NCBI GenBank assembly: GCA_019426215.1
Contig: CM033402.1
Coordinates: 3,162,001-3,226,000 of the forward strand
Direction: 5' to 3'
From: Buddleja alternifolia
Taxonomy: Eukaryota; Streptophyta; Magnoliopsida; Lamiales; Scrophulariaceae
Length of the DNA: 64,000 nucleotides
Part shown: piece by piece, positions 36,546 to 47,900 of the stretch
How the letters are laid out: every line of letters starts with the position of its first letter
How positions within the stretch are numbered: the first letter of the stretch is position 1
The notes under the pieces: model-generated
Databases searched by the model: none
What the model was told of the DNA's origin: nothing
What the model saw: only the letters and a program-made list of their open reading frames with translations
Translations under genes and position numbers: made by a program

Positions 36546-38895
36546 ATGGCAAATTTGTACGATCGTAATATATATGGGCCTGCTGATCCTAATGTTTTGT
36601 CGGATCAGGCAAGCCATAAGTCTGAGTTGGTATTTTCTGCGAATGATGAAAGAGTACGATCCAGACGAGCAGATGGACATTATTTTAAAATGATCAAAGC
36701 TAACGGGTTTACGCCACCACATGATCGAGTTTTACGAAAACTCCATCAAATGGGGTTTTACCGCTTTTATCTATTAACCCTGTGTGGCCAGCTTAGATTG
36801 GATATGGGACTTATAAATGCACTAATTGAGAGGTGGCGTCCGGAGACGAACACGTTTCACCTCAGAAGTGGAGAGGATACTGTTACTCTCCAAGACATAG
36901 CAATATTATGGGGCGTTCCAATTGATGGTAGGGCGTTAGTTATTCATCATCCCTTTAATGGGTTTAGTGATTATACGGCGTTAGTGCATCAGCTTTTAGG
37001 TTTACAAATTACACGAGATGATTGTAAACCCGCGGGTATGCGCTTAAAAATGAAAAGTTTATGTGCATTCATAAAATTGAACGCAAGATCAATTGATGAT
37101 GGGTCCCCTGAGCATATGGTTGATCAGATGGCACGATGTTGGGCTTTTGCACTGCTTGGCGTCATGCTACCTGACAGCACCGGGGAAGGGATGTCGATTT
37201 TGTGGTTGAAATTTTTTGAAAATATTGACGAGGTTTACTCCTACAGTTGGGGGAGTGGTGTGTTGGCGTATTTGTACCGTCAATTATATCATGCCTCCTT
37301 GAGGACTTCGAAAGGAGCATCTGGTCCTTTAATATTGTTACAGGTATAATGTATTATTTTTTTGTTGTTATATCTTTATGTAAATGAATGTTATAATAAA
37401 TGTTTAATAAATGGATGTATTTTCATTTTTAACAGTTGTGGGCATGGTCACGAATATTGGTTGTGAGGCCAGCCCGTTTGCCACAGGAAATGGCAAACAT
37501 TGATTCCTTAGGAATTGCACGAACGCCATATGGGAAACGGTAACTTATTTAATTAAGATTTTTAATTCAAAAATAACTATTTTTTTTAATTGTTTGCATT
37601 ATTGATATTGTAGGTGGTGTCGTCCCGTGAGAAACGAAAGGACAACCACTGGCGTTGTAGTGACAGCTAGAGAAGCATTAGATCAGATGGCCTATCATCA
37701 TGTGAGTAAAAAATTTTCTTCGGGTTGTTATGTTATAAAATTATAAAATCCTTGCGATTTAAAAATAGTGGTGTTCAATATTTTTATTTCAGTTTGTATG
37801 GGACTTATACAACTTTAATGAGCCTGATATTGCTGAGTTGCCACCTGAGTGTTTGACCCCTAATGTGTGGAGAGCATCAGTTCCGATGGTATTTCTCAAC
37901 ATTGTGGAATATCATCGTCCTGAGCGTGTGCTTCAACAGCTTGGATTCCGACAAACGGTTCCACACTTATATACGCATCCACAATTCAATAGGGTTGACC
38001 GATCTGGGAGGGACAATGAGGATTGGTCCACTTTTAATAGGACCTTCATCGATATATGGAATGAACGATTAAATCATATTGTGGGAGGTGACGAGGGTAC
38101 AGGCGCAACAGAGGATTACGGCTCCTGGTATGATAGGACCACACGTCGTTATATTTCAAGGATGTTAGATAGGTCTAATGATGGCTTCCAAACAGGGTCG
38201 GCGCCTCTGTTGCATGATGTGGTTAGTATATATAATTGTTTGAGGTTAACATTACATTACATTACGCCTACATATATGTTTTGCTTTGCCTTATGTTTTT
38301 TGTTTATCTTGTACAGAATCGGCAAATTCAAGAATTGCAAAGACTTGTCCAAGATTACCCTGAATCGTGCAATTCTGCCCGATTGAGTCAGGGTCTTAAC
38401 CAGATTGCGGGCCAGGTCACATTTAGCCGCCGTGATGGTTCAGCATCGGGTGTTAATTTTGATCAGCGCGAAGCTGGACCTTCGAGTCAAGTACCTCTCA
38501 CCTCCACTTTTGGACCATCCTCTGCGACTTTTACTGCTCCATATGCTACCGGGGATTACTTTCCCCAAATGGCTGCTACTACACCCGAGTATCAGGGACA
38601 TTATTCAGTCCAAGATGAGGGGCCTTCATCATCAGCTTGGGCAACGCCCGAAAATTTTTGGGATCAATATATGGAGGACCCTCACACAGACCTCAGCCTA
38701 GACCTGTCGAACAATCCACCTCCCGTATACAGGAATCCGCCTCCAGCCTCTTTGCAATTTGACACGTCCGCAGTTCCGTTTAGCTTTGACATGAACAGAA
38801 CAGAAAATGAAACGGAGCAACTTAGACGTTCAACTAGGGAGAGGCGTACGCCATTTTGTGGCACAGGGGGGCATCGCGGTCGGAATGCTGAGTAG
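36546..38895 (+). CDS. Plant mobile domain (PMD/MAIN-like) protein in the transposon
   Basis: Five exons, 36546-37343, 37436-37539, 37614-37701, 37793-38221 and 38317-38895, join in frame to 665 aa. The PMD lies at about residues 55-400, with HQMGFYRFYLLTLCGQLRLD, VTLQDIAILWGVPIDGRAL and KRWCRPVRN segments typical of the family, which is also annotated as 'aminotransferase-like' or 'PP7 long form homolog'. A Gln/Pro/Ser-rich, low-complexity tail ends basic (RRSTRERRTP). Host PMD proteins such as Arabidopsis MAIN and MAIL1 act in gene and transposon silencing. In transposons the role is unsettled. The frame is intact and splice sites are canonical, unlike the neighbouring transposase. It may bind the terminal palindromes; that is inference. 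Confidence 0.9.
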
Positions 38896-39180
38896 ATAGT
38901 CTTTTTCATTTGTAGTTTATAATTGTTTGCTTTTATTTTTCGAACATAATTTGTAGCATCTGTCTAATTGTCGAACATAATTTGTGGTTTATAATTTTTT
39001 TGCTTTTCTTTTCTTTTCATTTGCTTTTATTTTTCGAACATAATTTCCATACAAAAATGAATGCTGACAAATAAATGTACAGAAACAGGCCAAATTCGAG
39101 CAAAAAAATTACAACAAACACCGTCAAAATAAATCTCATTATCCAACAAATACATATCAATGCTCGATTGCAATACATAA
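38896..39180. other. Short spacer between convergent transposon genes
   Basis: About 285 AT-rich bases separate the two stop codons. The phrase TCGAACATAATTTGTAG recurs three times with variation at 38939, 38970 and 39036. Both 3' untranslated regions and poly-A signals must lie here. Confidence 0.5.
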
Positions 39181-42078
39181 CTACCAATCCATCTCATTGG
39201 GAATTCGAGTAGTCACATTTCTGCCTACTCGTCGCTGTATCTTCGACAGAGGGTCATGGACCAACTCAAAATTAGGCACATCCCAAAAATGAGCCTCATG
39301 CAAAGGGAAAAATTTCCCTTGATATGTTTGTAAATACTCACTTGCCCTATAATACTTTTCAACCAACGGGATCGACCTTTTGTGCAAATCAACACATAAC
39401 GTAATCGCATGTGAGCATGGAATTTTGTGTGTGCTCCATCTTCCACAAGAACAATATTTTCTCTTTATGTCAACGGCGTACTTTACAGAACGATATCCGA
39501 GCTGCGCTTTGGTGTTAACTTGACCAGTTTGGTCAAGATGATCAAAGTGCCTGACAGTGTGTGTCTCGGATGCTTTTTGTGATTCCGAGTACATTTGGTA
39601 AGCATAATCTGTCAGCCCAGAATTCCCCCCCCCCCATTGTCAAGGCATCTCGGTGTCGGTTATAAAAATAATCGACACAGCGATGAAATGTGCATTCCAC
39701 AATAGCAGTGGGCGGTAGATGACGAACACCTTTCAAAACACCATTTAAGCTCTCTCCCATATTTGTTGTCATAATGCCTTCGCGTACCCCTCCATCGTGT
39801 GCAAGTGTCCACTTTTCAAATGGAATTCTGCTAAGATAAATGAAAGCATCTTCCTCCTTTTATCGGATATCCTGCATGATTTTATCGAACTTTGAAATAC
39901 TATGTGTCATGCCTGCCTGATAACATAGAGTCTTCAAAACTTTATTGTTGAAACGAGTATTAAAGTTTGAAGACATATGTCGTAGGCAATATCGATGAGA
40001 TCCATGAGGAGGGCAAAAAGCGGGTACAAGCTCAGAAGCATGCCGTATGCCGTGGTGACGATCAGAAATAAGGCACACACCTTCGTTCCTTCGAATGAAA
40101 TGTTTGCTCACCAATTGCAGAAACCACAACCACGAGTCGTTTGACTCATTATCGACAATTGCAAATGCAAGAGGCAAAATTTGATTATTTCCATCAAGAG
40201 TCGTTGCGATCAATAATTTACCTTTGTACCGTGCATATAGATGTGTCCCATCAACGCAAATAACTCTTCGGCAATGTTGGAATCCATCTATACACGGCTT
40301 GAATGCCCAAAACACATACATAAACATTTTTGGATTTTGATAGATGCTTTTGTGTTTCCATTCAACAACCGTGCCCGGATTCCACTTTTGGATAGCTCCC
40401 AAGAACTTAGGTAACTGTGGAACGGAATTCTCCCAAGTCCCGTATACAATCTCATTTGCACGTTGCAAGCTGTGCCAAGCCTTGCCATACGAAATTTGGC
40501 ATTTCCATTTTTCATTTACCATTTGAACTATTCGTGCAACCTTAATTGACGGACCAATTTGAACTTGTCCCAAAAGTTCGTTGGCAATCAGATTCATGTC
40601 CAAATTATGGTGGTTTTTGTCCACATTTTCGAACATACACTCATGTGGCCCTTTATACTTTGATATCATCCAAAAATGTGTTTTCTGGCTAAAATGAGCT
40701 CGAAGTCTAAACTTGCACCCTTCTCTTTCGTTTTTGTGTTTGCATACAATAACATAAGTGGTCGGGTTACTGATTTTCACCGTAAACTCTCGTTTTTCAT
40801 GTGTTACGTGGTAGTCTTTCACCGCTCTTTGCAAACTTTCTTTGTTCTCAAATGTTAATCCCAAACCAAGATTGCCTATCTGATAATCAGAAGTCATATC
40901 CCCAACTTCACGTGGCCGATTTAATGAGTCTCCTTGTAATTCTTCATATGATGTAGAGTAGAATGGGAGCACAGGATGAAGCCGTGGTTGATTCTCTGTT
41001 CGAGGAACATCTTCCTCAACATTTTCCTCATAATTCGGATTGTTGTTGATATGTGCCTCTAAGTCCGTGTCTGAAAGTCCATCAAGCGAATTTCGACAAG
41101 CACTGTCATTCTCATCCTCAAACTGATCGTTCTGAGGTGGTATGGAACTGCTCGCCCCTCCATGATGAGAAAAATGAGCACTATAGTTGCCTTCGTCAAA
41201 ATGCCCAAACTCGTGATGACTATGAGTAGACATACCTACTTGTACAAAAAATTGAAATTAAATTAAAGTTTGTTATAATACATATTCATATAATGCAATG
41301 ATAACGAATAAAATAAAATAGGACACTAAAATTATGCAAATGTATAGACGATTCATTATTACCTTCATCTTCATCATCCATTGCATAACTCCCTGAGTCA
41401 TGAGCGGCCAAAGGGAAATTTGGCACATTTTCAACACCTCCAAAAGCATTACCCAATGTAGAACATCCTAAAAAGATAATCATAATAAAGAAAAACTATA
41501 AAAGAGTGATACAATTAAAACTTCTCATAAAAAAAAAAAATTAACACAGTTATAACATTTATTTAAAAGTATGATGATACAAAATAAATATAAAAATAAA
41601 AATTACCTCCATACATATCGTCATTTGGATAACTACTGATATTTAAATCTGGTAATAGTGGTTGAGCACAAAATGGTGAGAATTGGTTTGGCTGATACGA
41701 CGTCATCTGTGTTAATAGCGATGTGTATTGACCCTGAGATTGTATTGGCGCTTTTTCAATATAAAGATCCATTGTACTAACACCAGTATAAGGATCCAAG
41801 AAAAAACTTAAATCACCATCATTTTTGACCTCCATAGCTCTCTGCCTGAGCAACTTTCTATCTTCAAAGGAGTACTTCGAAAAAACTTTTAACAAGAATT
41901 CAGTCGGATTAATTCCTGTACTCTCATATACCTTATTTACCAATTCAACAAATGTGATCGAACGAGATATTCTCATGTACGTTGTTGCTGGAACACTATA
42001 ACTCAACATATAATTCGCATCTTCAATTATTTGTCCATCCGCAAATATGCAAACATCAACTAAGTTCTGCCTAGACAT
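39181..42078 (-). pseudogene. MuDR-type MULE transposase, broken by a stop and a frameshift
   Basis: Three exons: 42078-41607, 41467-41363 and about 41238-39181. The N-terminal part (MSRQNLVDVCIFADGQ...) is a PB1-like region common in plant MULE transposases. A MuDR DNA-binding region (about 40830-40650) and the MULE catalytic domain follow, with ICVDGTHLYARY, LISDRHHGI and HRYCLRHMSSNF motifs. A SWIM zinc finger, CSCGRWSTHKIPCSH, lies near 39450. Two lesions break it. An in-frame TAA at 39862-39860 falls between DIR and KEEDAFIYL, where the frame continues. A run of eleven G (39635-39625) shifts the frame by one, losing the SWIM part. Both could be true decay; the G-run could also be a homopolymer error. 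The third exon's acceptor has two AG choices three bases apart. Confidence 0.9.
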
Positions 42079-42080
42079 TT

Positions 42081-42514
42081 CTGCAAAATATCCATTATTA
42101 ATTTATAGTGCGAAGACATAAATTATACCTTGTAAAAAATCTTAAAATAACATTCATAAACACTAAATTCAACATTACGTCTCAAACTTATGCCTAAAAA
42201 ATTATACATTTTATCTAAAATATTATATCAAAGTTCAAACCCTAAAAACAACTAAATATTATATCAACTAAATTGAAAATCTAAATACAAAATAAAAACT
42301 ACATAATTAAATCAAAGTACATATCCTAAAAACAACTATATTTAAAATCTAAGTACAAGATAAAAATTATATAATTAAATCAAAATTTATATCCTAAAAA
42401 CAACTATATTTAAAATCTAAGTACAAAATAAAAATTATATAATTAATCAAAACTTATATCCTAAAAACAGTTATATTCCAAAGCTAAATACAAAATATAA
42501 TAATATAGAATTAC
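42081..42514 (-). repeat. 5'-UTR intron of the transposase with 67-bp tandem repeats
   Basis: On the minus strand a leader exon ends CACAAG at 42515 before GTAATT, and the intron ends TTTTGCAG at 42081, two bases before the start codon. Inside, the phrase ATCCTAAAAACAACTATATT repeats at about 42323, 42391 and 42458. The arrangement mirrors the PMD gene at the other end. Confidence 0.6.
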
Positions 42515-42636
42515 CTTGTGATATAATGAAATTGAGAGAGAGAGGAGATATGAAATTAGAGAGAGGAAATGGAGGAATTCAGCTGCAGACGGAGAGAAAA
42601 TGAGGGAAAGAAGAGGAGGAAGAAAAATAGTGTCCT

Positions 42637-42863
42637 GGATACGCCATTCTTAATGGCGTATTCAGACTCAACGGCTAAAAGAAAAATGTATTAGAGGTTA
42701 CGCCATTCCAATTGGCGTAACCATTTTTAATAAAAAAAATGTATTAGAGGTTACGCCATTCCAATTGGCGTAACCATTCTAAATAATTTTTTTTTTATTA
42801 AAATTGGTTACGCGAATTGGAATGGCGTAACAAGGTGGATACGCCAATTGGAATGGCGTATCC
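42637..42863. repeat. Right palindrome array (five 27-bp units)
   Basis: Units lie at 42637-42663, 42696-42722, 42749-42775, 42806-42832 and 42837-42863. They use the same TACGCC/GGCGTA arms as the left array. The second and third are a tandem duplication of about 53 bp, both centred on ATTCCAATT. The outermost two lie inside the terminal inverted repeat and pair with the left P2 and P1. Confidence 0.88.
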
Positions 42864-42943
42864 AGCTATTTCTGAATTAAATTTTTTTTCTGTATTATTT
42901 TTTTTAAAATTATTAAAAACTATATTATTTTTTTAAAAAATCC
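42806..42943 (-). repeat. Right terminal inverted repeat of the Mutator-like element
   Basis: It mirrors 35413-35550 at the same length of 138 bases and ends TTTTTTTAAAAAATCC. Confidence 0.93.
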
Positions 42944-42953
42944 TCATAACTAG
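42944..42953. repeat. 10-bp target-site duplication, right copy
   Basis: TCATAACTAG, identical to 35403-35412. Confidence 0.93.
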
Positions 42954-44944
42954 TGGCATCAAATCAAACATTTATTGCTTAGCTTTGATTTTGGCTCCTA
43001 ATTCACTCGGGGTGATACTTGGTGATTTCGAGAGTCCACATAAAATGTTAATACATAATAAAAAATATATATATTTTGATGGATTTCACACATGTTTGAA
43101 CATTGTGTGATGTGAATATTTCTAGAGAATTAAACTTTCAGAACCACCAAGTACCACTCATTCACTCAGGAGAGGCCCTTTTTCTTTTTTCTTCTTAGAG
43201 AAAAGATTAAAAACCAAAAAGAGTGGGAATTTACAGGGCTAATTTGCTGAACACCGCAACACATAAGTGAAAAAAAAATGGAGATATATAATTTTTTTTA
43301 ACAATATATTTATAAATAAATTACTGCCAGATAACATTTGTTTGGACTTTGTTTTAAGCACTATTTCTATCTATATTTGCCAAATTTGAAAAAGATAATT
43401 ATTCTTCAAAAAAATTCGCTAAACAAAAGAGGAAGAAATTAATCTTCCACTGTTCGTGATTAAAATCTCTTCTCCCCGTAACCTCGACTGATTAAAAAAA
43501 GGATTTCTTCCTACTACATCTAACACGGAACATTAACTTGATCATATATCTAATGCGAAATAACATTAAGAAAAAAATCATAACGTATATATTTACTTCT
43601 TAAATCTACGAGTTTGACTAAAATATATTTATAAAAATGAATATCATATAACTTTCGAGAAAAAGCATTCATAAAACAAAAACTCACACAACTTATCACA
43701 TCTAAGTTTGACTAAGATATATTTGTAAAAATAAATATTCCACGCCAACACTGGAATACACCACATATTGACATGACATAATATGTACTCTTTGATGTTA
43801 AGTGCACTTGAATACAAAACGAATCAATCGTCGCAATGAATGATGTAAACACAATGAGTCATACTTCAAATGTACCATATGTTTCTCCTTCATAAAGCGA
43901 TTCATCCAAATCAAATACCATTTCCAAACACTATTAAAACAAACATATTTTCATGTTTGGCATACATTCCCCCAGTGTATTACGGGAAATTCTAACTCGC
44001 TCCGAAATAGCTGATCTCAAGTGCATTTTATGAAATAAGTGTTCAGTTACATGGTTGATCGAGCATCAGGCTAAAATTTTCCATATTTACCAAAACAAAT
44101 TTCCCCAAAACATTCAAAAAAAAACCAAACACATTTTCTATCATATAAAGGAATTCTTTTTGTCTGTGTGTAAAAGTAGAAGCAAAACGATGATAATAGC
44201 TGATGATGCTTGTTTAGAGAAAATAAAATAGTTGATGATCATAAGTGGATGATCGGAGCGTCGCGATGAACGTGAGTGGGGACAGAGAACAGTGTATATA
44301 TCTATAATATATATATATATATATATATAGTACCGTCTGTATCAACTTTCGTCTTGTTCTTCATCACTATTAAGATAATCATTTTATTCGGATTTCCGCT
44401 CAGACACAGACCGCGGGACCTTATCTTCCCTGCAAAAATACAATTTCACCACAGCCCACAATCATCAATATATATATATACATATATACATATATATATT
44501 TTTCCGAAGCAATCATCAACATATATTAAAAACTGCCCAAGAATATACATATATATAGAGAGAGAGAGGGGTAGAGACTAGAGAGAGAAACCCATACATA
44601 GTACCTGCCCTCCATTCACACTCGTGAAAACTTCCCCCATTTGGAGCATCATATCTTTCATTCATAAGAATAAACGAAAATTCTCCAGAGAATCTTCCGT
44701 ATAGGTAGTGTATGTATGTATGTAATACGCAAGAAATTGAAGATTAATTTACCTCTGTTTTTACTCTGCTTCAGAGTTGAAGATGAAGTTTGAGAGATTC
44801 AGATTATATATATGCGTAGCTTTGTTGACGTGAATTTTCGCATCTAGTGATTAGGTTTTACATATATATATATATATACATATACATATACATATACATA
44901 TTTTGGAGCGATTAGACATTGATTCGAAGCTCTATAAACAGAGG
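42954..44944. promoter_or_regulatory. Upstream region of the PIF1-like gene
   Basis: No gene is seen. The last 700 bases carry several (TA)n runs (about 44306-44328, 44470-44500, 44862-44895) and a GA run at 44558-44586, probably promoter and leader. A short upstream frame rich in Ile/Tyr reads through the TA repeats and is not credible as protein. Confidence 0.45.
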
Positions 44945-47900
44945 ATGAATCACTGCGTTCCAGATTTTCATGACATAGAAGAAGATTATCCAACTCCAAC
45001 TCCTTCAGGTTTTTCCAGACCTAAAAAATCGTAAGCTTCAAACCCTAGCAATCTGCATATCTTGAGCTTTTTCCGATTAGCTATGATTTCGCGTGTATGC
45101 ATATCTTGAGCTTTTTCTGATTACTGCTATGATTTCGCGTTTATGTATATCTTGAGCTTTTTCCGATTACTGCTGTGATTTCGTTTATGCATAAATTGAG
45201 ATTGAGAATTTTCTGATTGTAGAGGTGAAGAGGATATCATGGAGTTGCTATGGCAGAACGGACAAGTAGTGGTGCAGAGCCAGAACCAGAAACCGTTAAA
45301 GAAGAATACCTTCGGCGGCGGAGGGGGCACCGCCGCCGCGGAGGTGGCGGAGAGAGAGATCCGGTCAAGCGGCGAAGATCAGCAACATTTGTTTATGCAG
45401 GAAGATGAGATGGCGTCTTGGCTTCAGTACTCACTCGATGATTCTTCCTTCGATCGTGATTTGTACGCCGATCTACTCTATTCCGCTCCTCCGCCTGCAG
45501 CTCCTGTCGCTGCCGCTGCTCCGCCGCGAGCGGTGGCAGAGATCCGTCCTCCACCGCCTCCGCCTCCGCCTCGACAGCCTGAAGCTTCGTCGGCTCCGAA
45601 GCCGCAGAATTCAGCTCGATTTCAGAATTTCGGTCATTTCTCGAGGATTCCGGCTAGACCTAGAATCGAGCCGATACCTAGGCCGGCAACGGCGGCGATG
45701 AGAGAATTGACTGTGGTGGAGTCGAATGAGACGCCGTTTTTGCGGCCGGAGTGTAGGATTTCGCACACGGCGGCGGATAGTAGGCCTCAAGTGAGCGGCG
45801 GGGCCGCCGCGACTTCGGCATCGGCCGGAAAATTGGGTGCTGCTATGTGTGAGCTCACCGTTACGTCATCTCCCGGAGGCTCCGGAGCTAGCTTCAGCGC
45901 CAGTGGAGAGGCGCAACCGCCGCCGCAGCAGAGGCCGGCGCCGGCGGCGGAGGACCGGAAGCGGAAATCGATAGAACCGGACGATAATGAATGTCAGAGT
46001 GAGGTAAGCAGTATGGTTGTTACGCTTTTTTATTTCTTTTAATTACATTTTATGCTCTCAGAATATGGTTTTTACAAAAAGTACCCCCTGGATATTTAGA
46101 ATTTTAATTATGCCCCTTTTTTACGGGTGATTATATATCACACCGGGTTTAACAAGATCGGTACATAATATACCGTTGGATGCAGGAACAAAATAATAAA
46201 AATCACTCAAAACACTTGTATTCAATTGTGTAAAATAGATTGACTTTATTGCACGTGGTTTATTCTAGAATTTGCCCCCTTTTTTTCCACATCGTAATTT
46301 GTTGGACAAAAATGTTTTTAGCTCTTGGTACAATTAAACACTAGAGTATGATTGTTTCATATATTGCATCTCTAAATTCTAATGACAAATTCATATCAAA
46401 TTTCGTGCCATAAAGTAGTGATTACATATCAAATTTCGTGCCGTAAGGAGAGCCAAACGTGGCCGCATATTGTGACTATAAGCCGAATCTGTCGGATTAA
46501 GACACTTAGGTGACCTCTCATCGTATTTTTTTTTTCAGAAGTAGTGATTACATTACCAGAAATTTAATTTATTTAATAAAGTCGTATTGATTAGGAAGTC
46601 CATAACCAATACCTAATAAATTCCTAACATTGAAAGGACGTAAAAGTCAAAATTAGGAAGCATGATAATATTTTAATAAATTGAGAAAATTATTGTTTAG
46701 AGAATAAGAAGTTTTTAAATTTATAAAAACACAACAATTCTTAAGTAATTATGGAGAAAGGATTTCTAAATTTTATAAATTACTAAAATGGTGAATTCAA
46801 TGCAAAATCATATTTGTATCACCTATTTCATCTTTTTTTTAATATCCATATTCTTCACTTATTAATTTTTCATTCATCACAAATGAAGTTTAACTTTTTT
46901 TTTCCTTACAAAGTTACCCAATAGATTTATCAAGAAATGCAAGTAATATTATATTGTATGTCTGAAATAAATTTACAACATTTAAAAATACTTTAAGATA
47001 ATTGAAAATTACATTAAATAAAAATTTATTTTTATTTACAGTTAACAACTTTAGAAGTTGCAGTCATGTAATAAAAAATAAGAGTTTAAGAAAATATGGT
47101 ACACCAAACAACGAATTAGATATTTTAAATGACTTTAAAAAATAATGCTTGATAAACCATATGATACTCCATATTATGACAAAATAATAATTAAAACAAT
47201 TAGCCCAATGATATATAAAATTATTATAAGTAATTATCTTTTCATGGATGGTATCTTAATTGAAAGAACCACCTATATATTTTTTCTAAGCAATTCGATA
47301 TGAATAATGTCAAAATTTGCATAGATTTCTATCACATTTATCCTTGACGATCATTTGTATGATCATAGTTGTAGTTGTAGCTTTGTTGCGTGAAAAAATT
47401 ATTCAGATCAAGGTTATAATTTAAAAAAAGTATTAAATCAAAAGTTAGTATTTTTAATTAAAATCGTTTAAGGGATATAGTTAAAGGCTACAAGGCCATA
47501 AACAATGAAATTGTAAAAAAAAAAATGGTGGTGTACGAATACTAAATCATTATTTACAAAGAAAACTCATATAAAATTATTTTCTATTATTCTAAATTTT
47601 TAGATGTGTTATACAATTTTCTTATATTGTATTTTTTATTCAATGTGATGGGTCAATTTGTACAAATGAAGATAAATAAACTTTAGTTAGTTATGAAAGA
47701 AAATTGGGTGAGTGGATAATTCATATTTTTCCAGGAAACATATGAAGTGGGTAAGAGGAAATGATTTTGCATTGAATTTGTCATTTTAATAATTTGTTTG
47801 AAATATAAAATAGAATATTACTTGCATTTTTTGATAAATCTATTGGGTAGCGTTGTAAGGAAAAAAGTTATACTTCATTTGTGATGAACGAAACATTAAT

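Larger units (their letters stand above)
35413..42943. mobile_element. Complete Mutator-like element with PMD gene and transposase
   Basis: The 7,531-bp element is bounded by exact 10-bp duplications. Its 138-bp terminal inverted repeats, 35413-35550 and 42806-42943, are nearly identical over the alignment I made by eye. Two genes point inward and converge: a plant-mobile-domain gene (+) and a MuDR-type transposase (-). Each has a 5'-untranslated exon next to its terminal repeat, then an intron. Palindrome arrays stand at both ends. Plant MULEs and some LTR elements are known to carry PMD domains, so the pairing has precedent. The transposase frame is broken twice, so this copy may not move itself unless those breaks are sequence errors. 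Confidence 0.95.

Noticed and set aside
42954..43200. Possible second inverted-repeat element right of the Mutator-like element
   Set aside because: CACCAAGTA/TACTTGGTG phrases pair only over a few bases; no ends or target copies could be defined.
44276..44581. 101-codon frame before PIF1
   Set aside because: It reads through (TA)n and (GA)n microsatellites and gives Ile/Tyr runs; most likely leader or promoter DNA.
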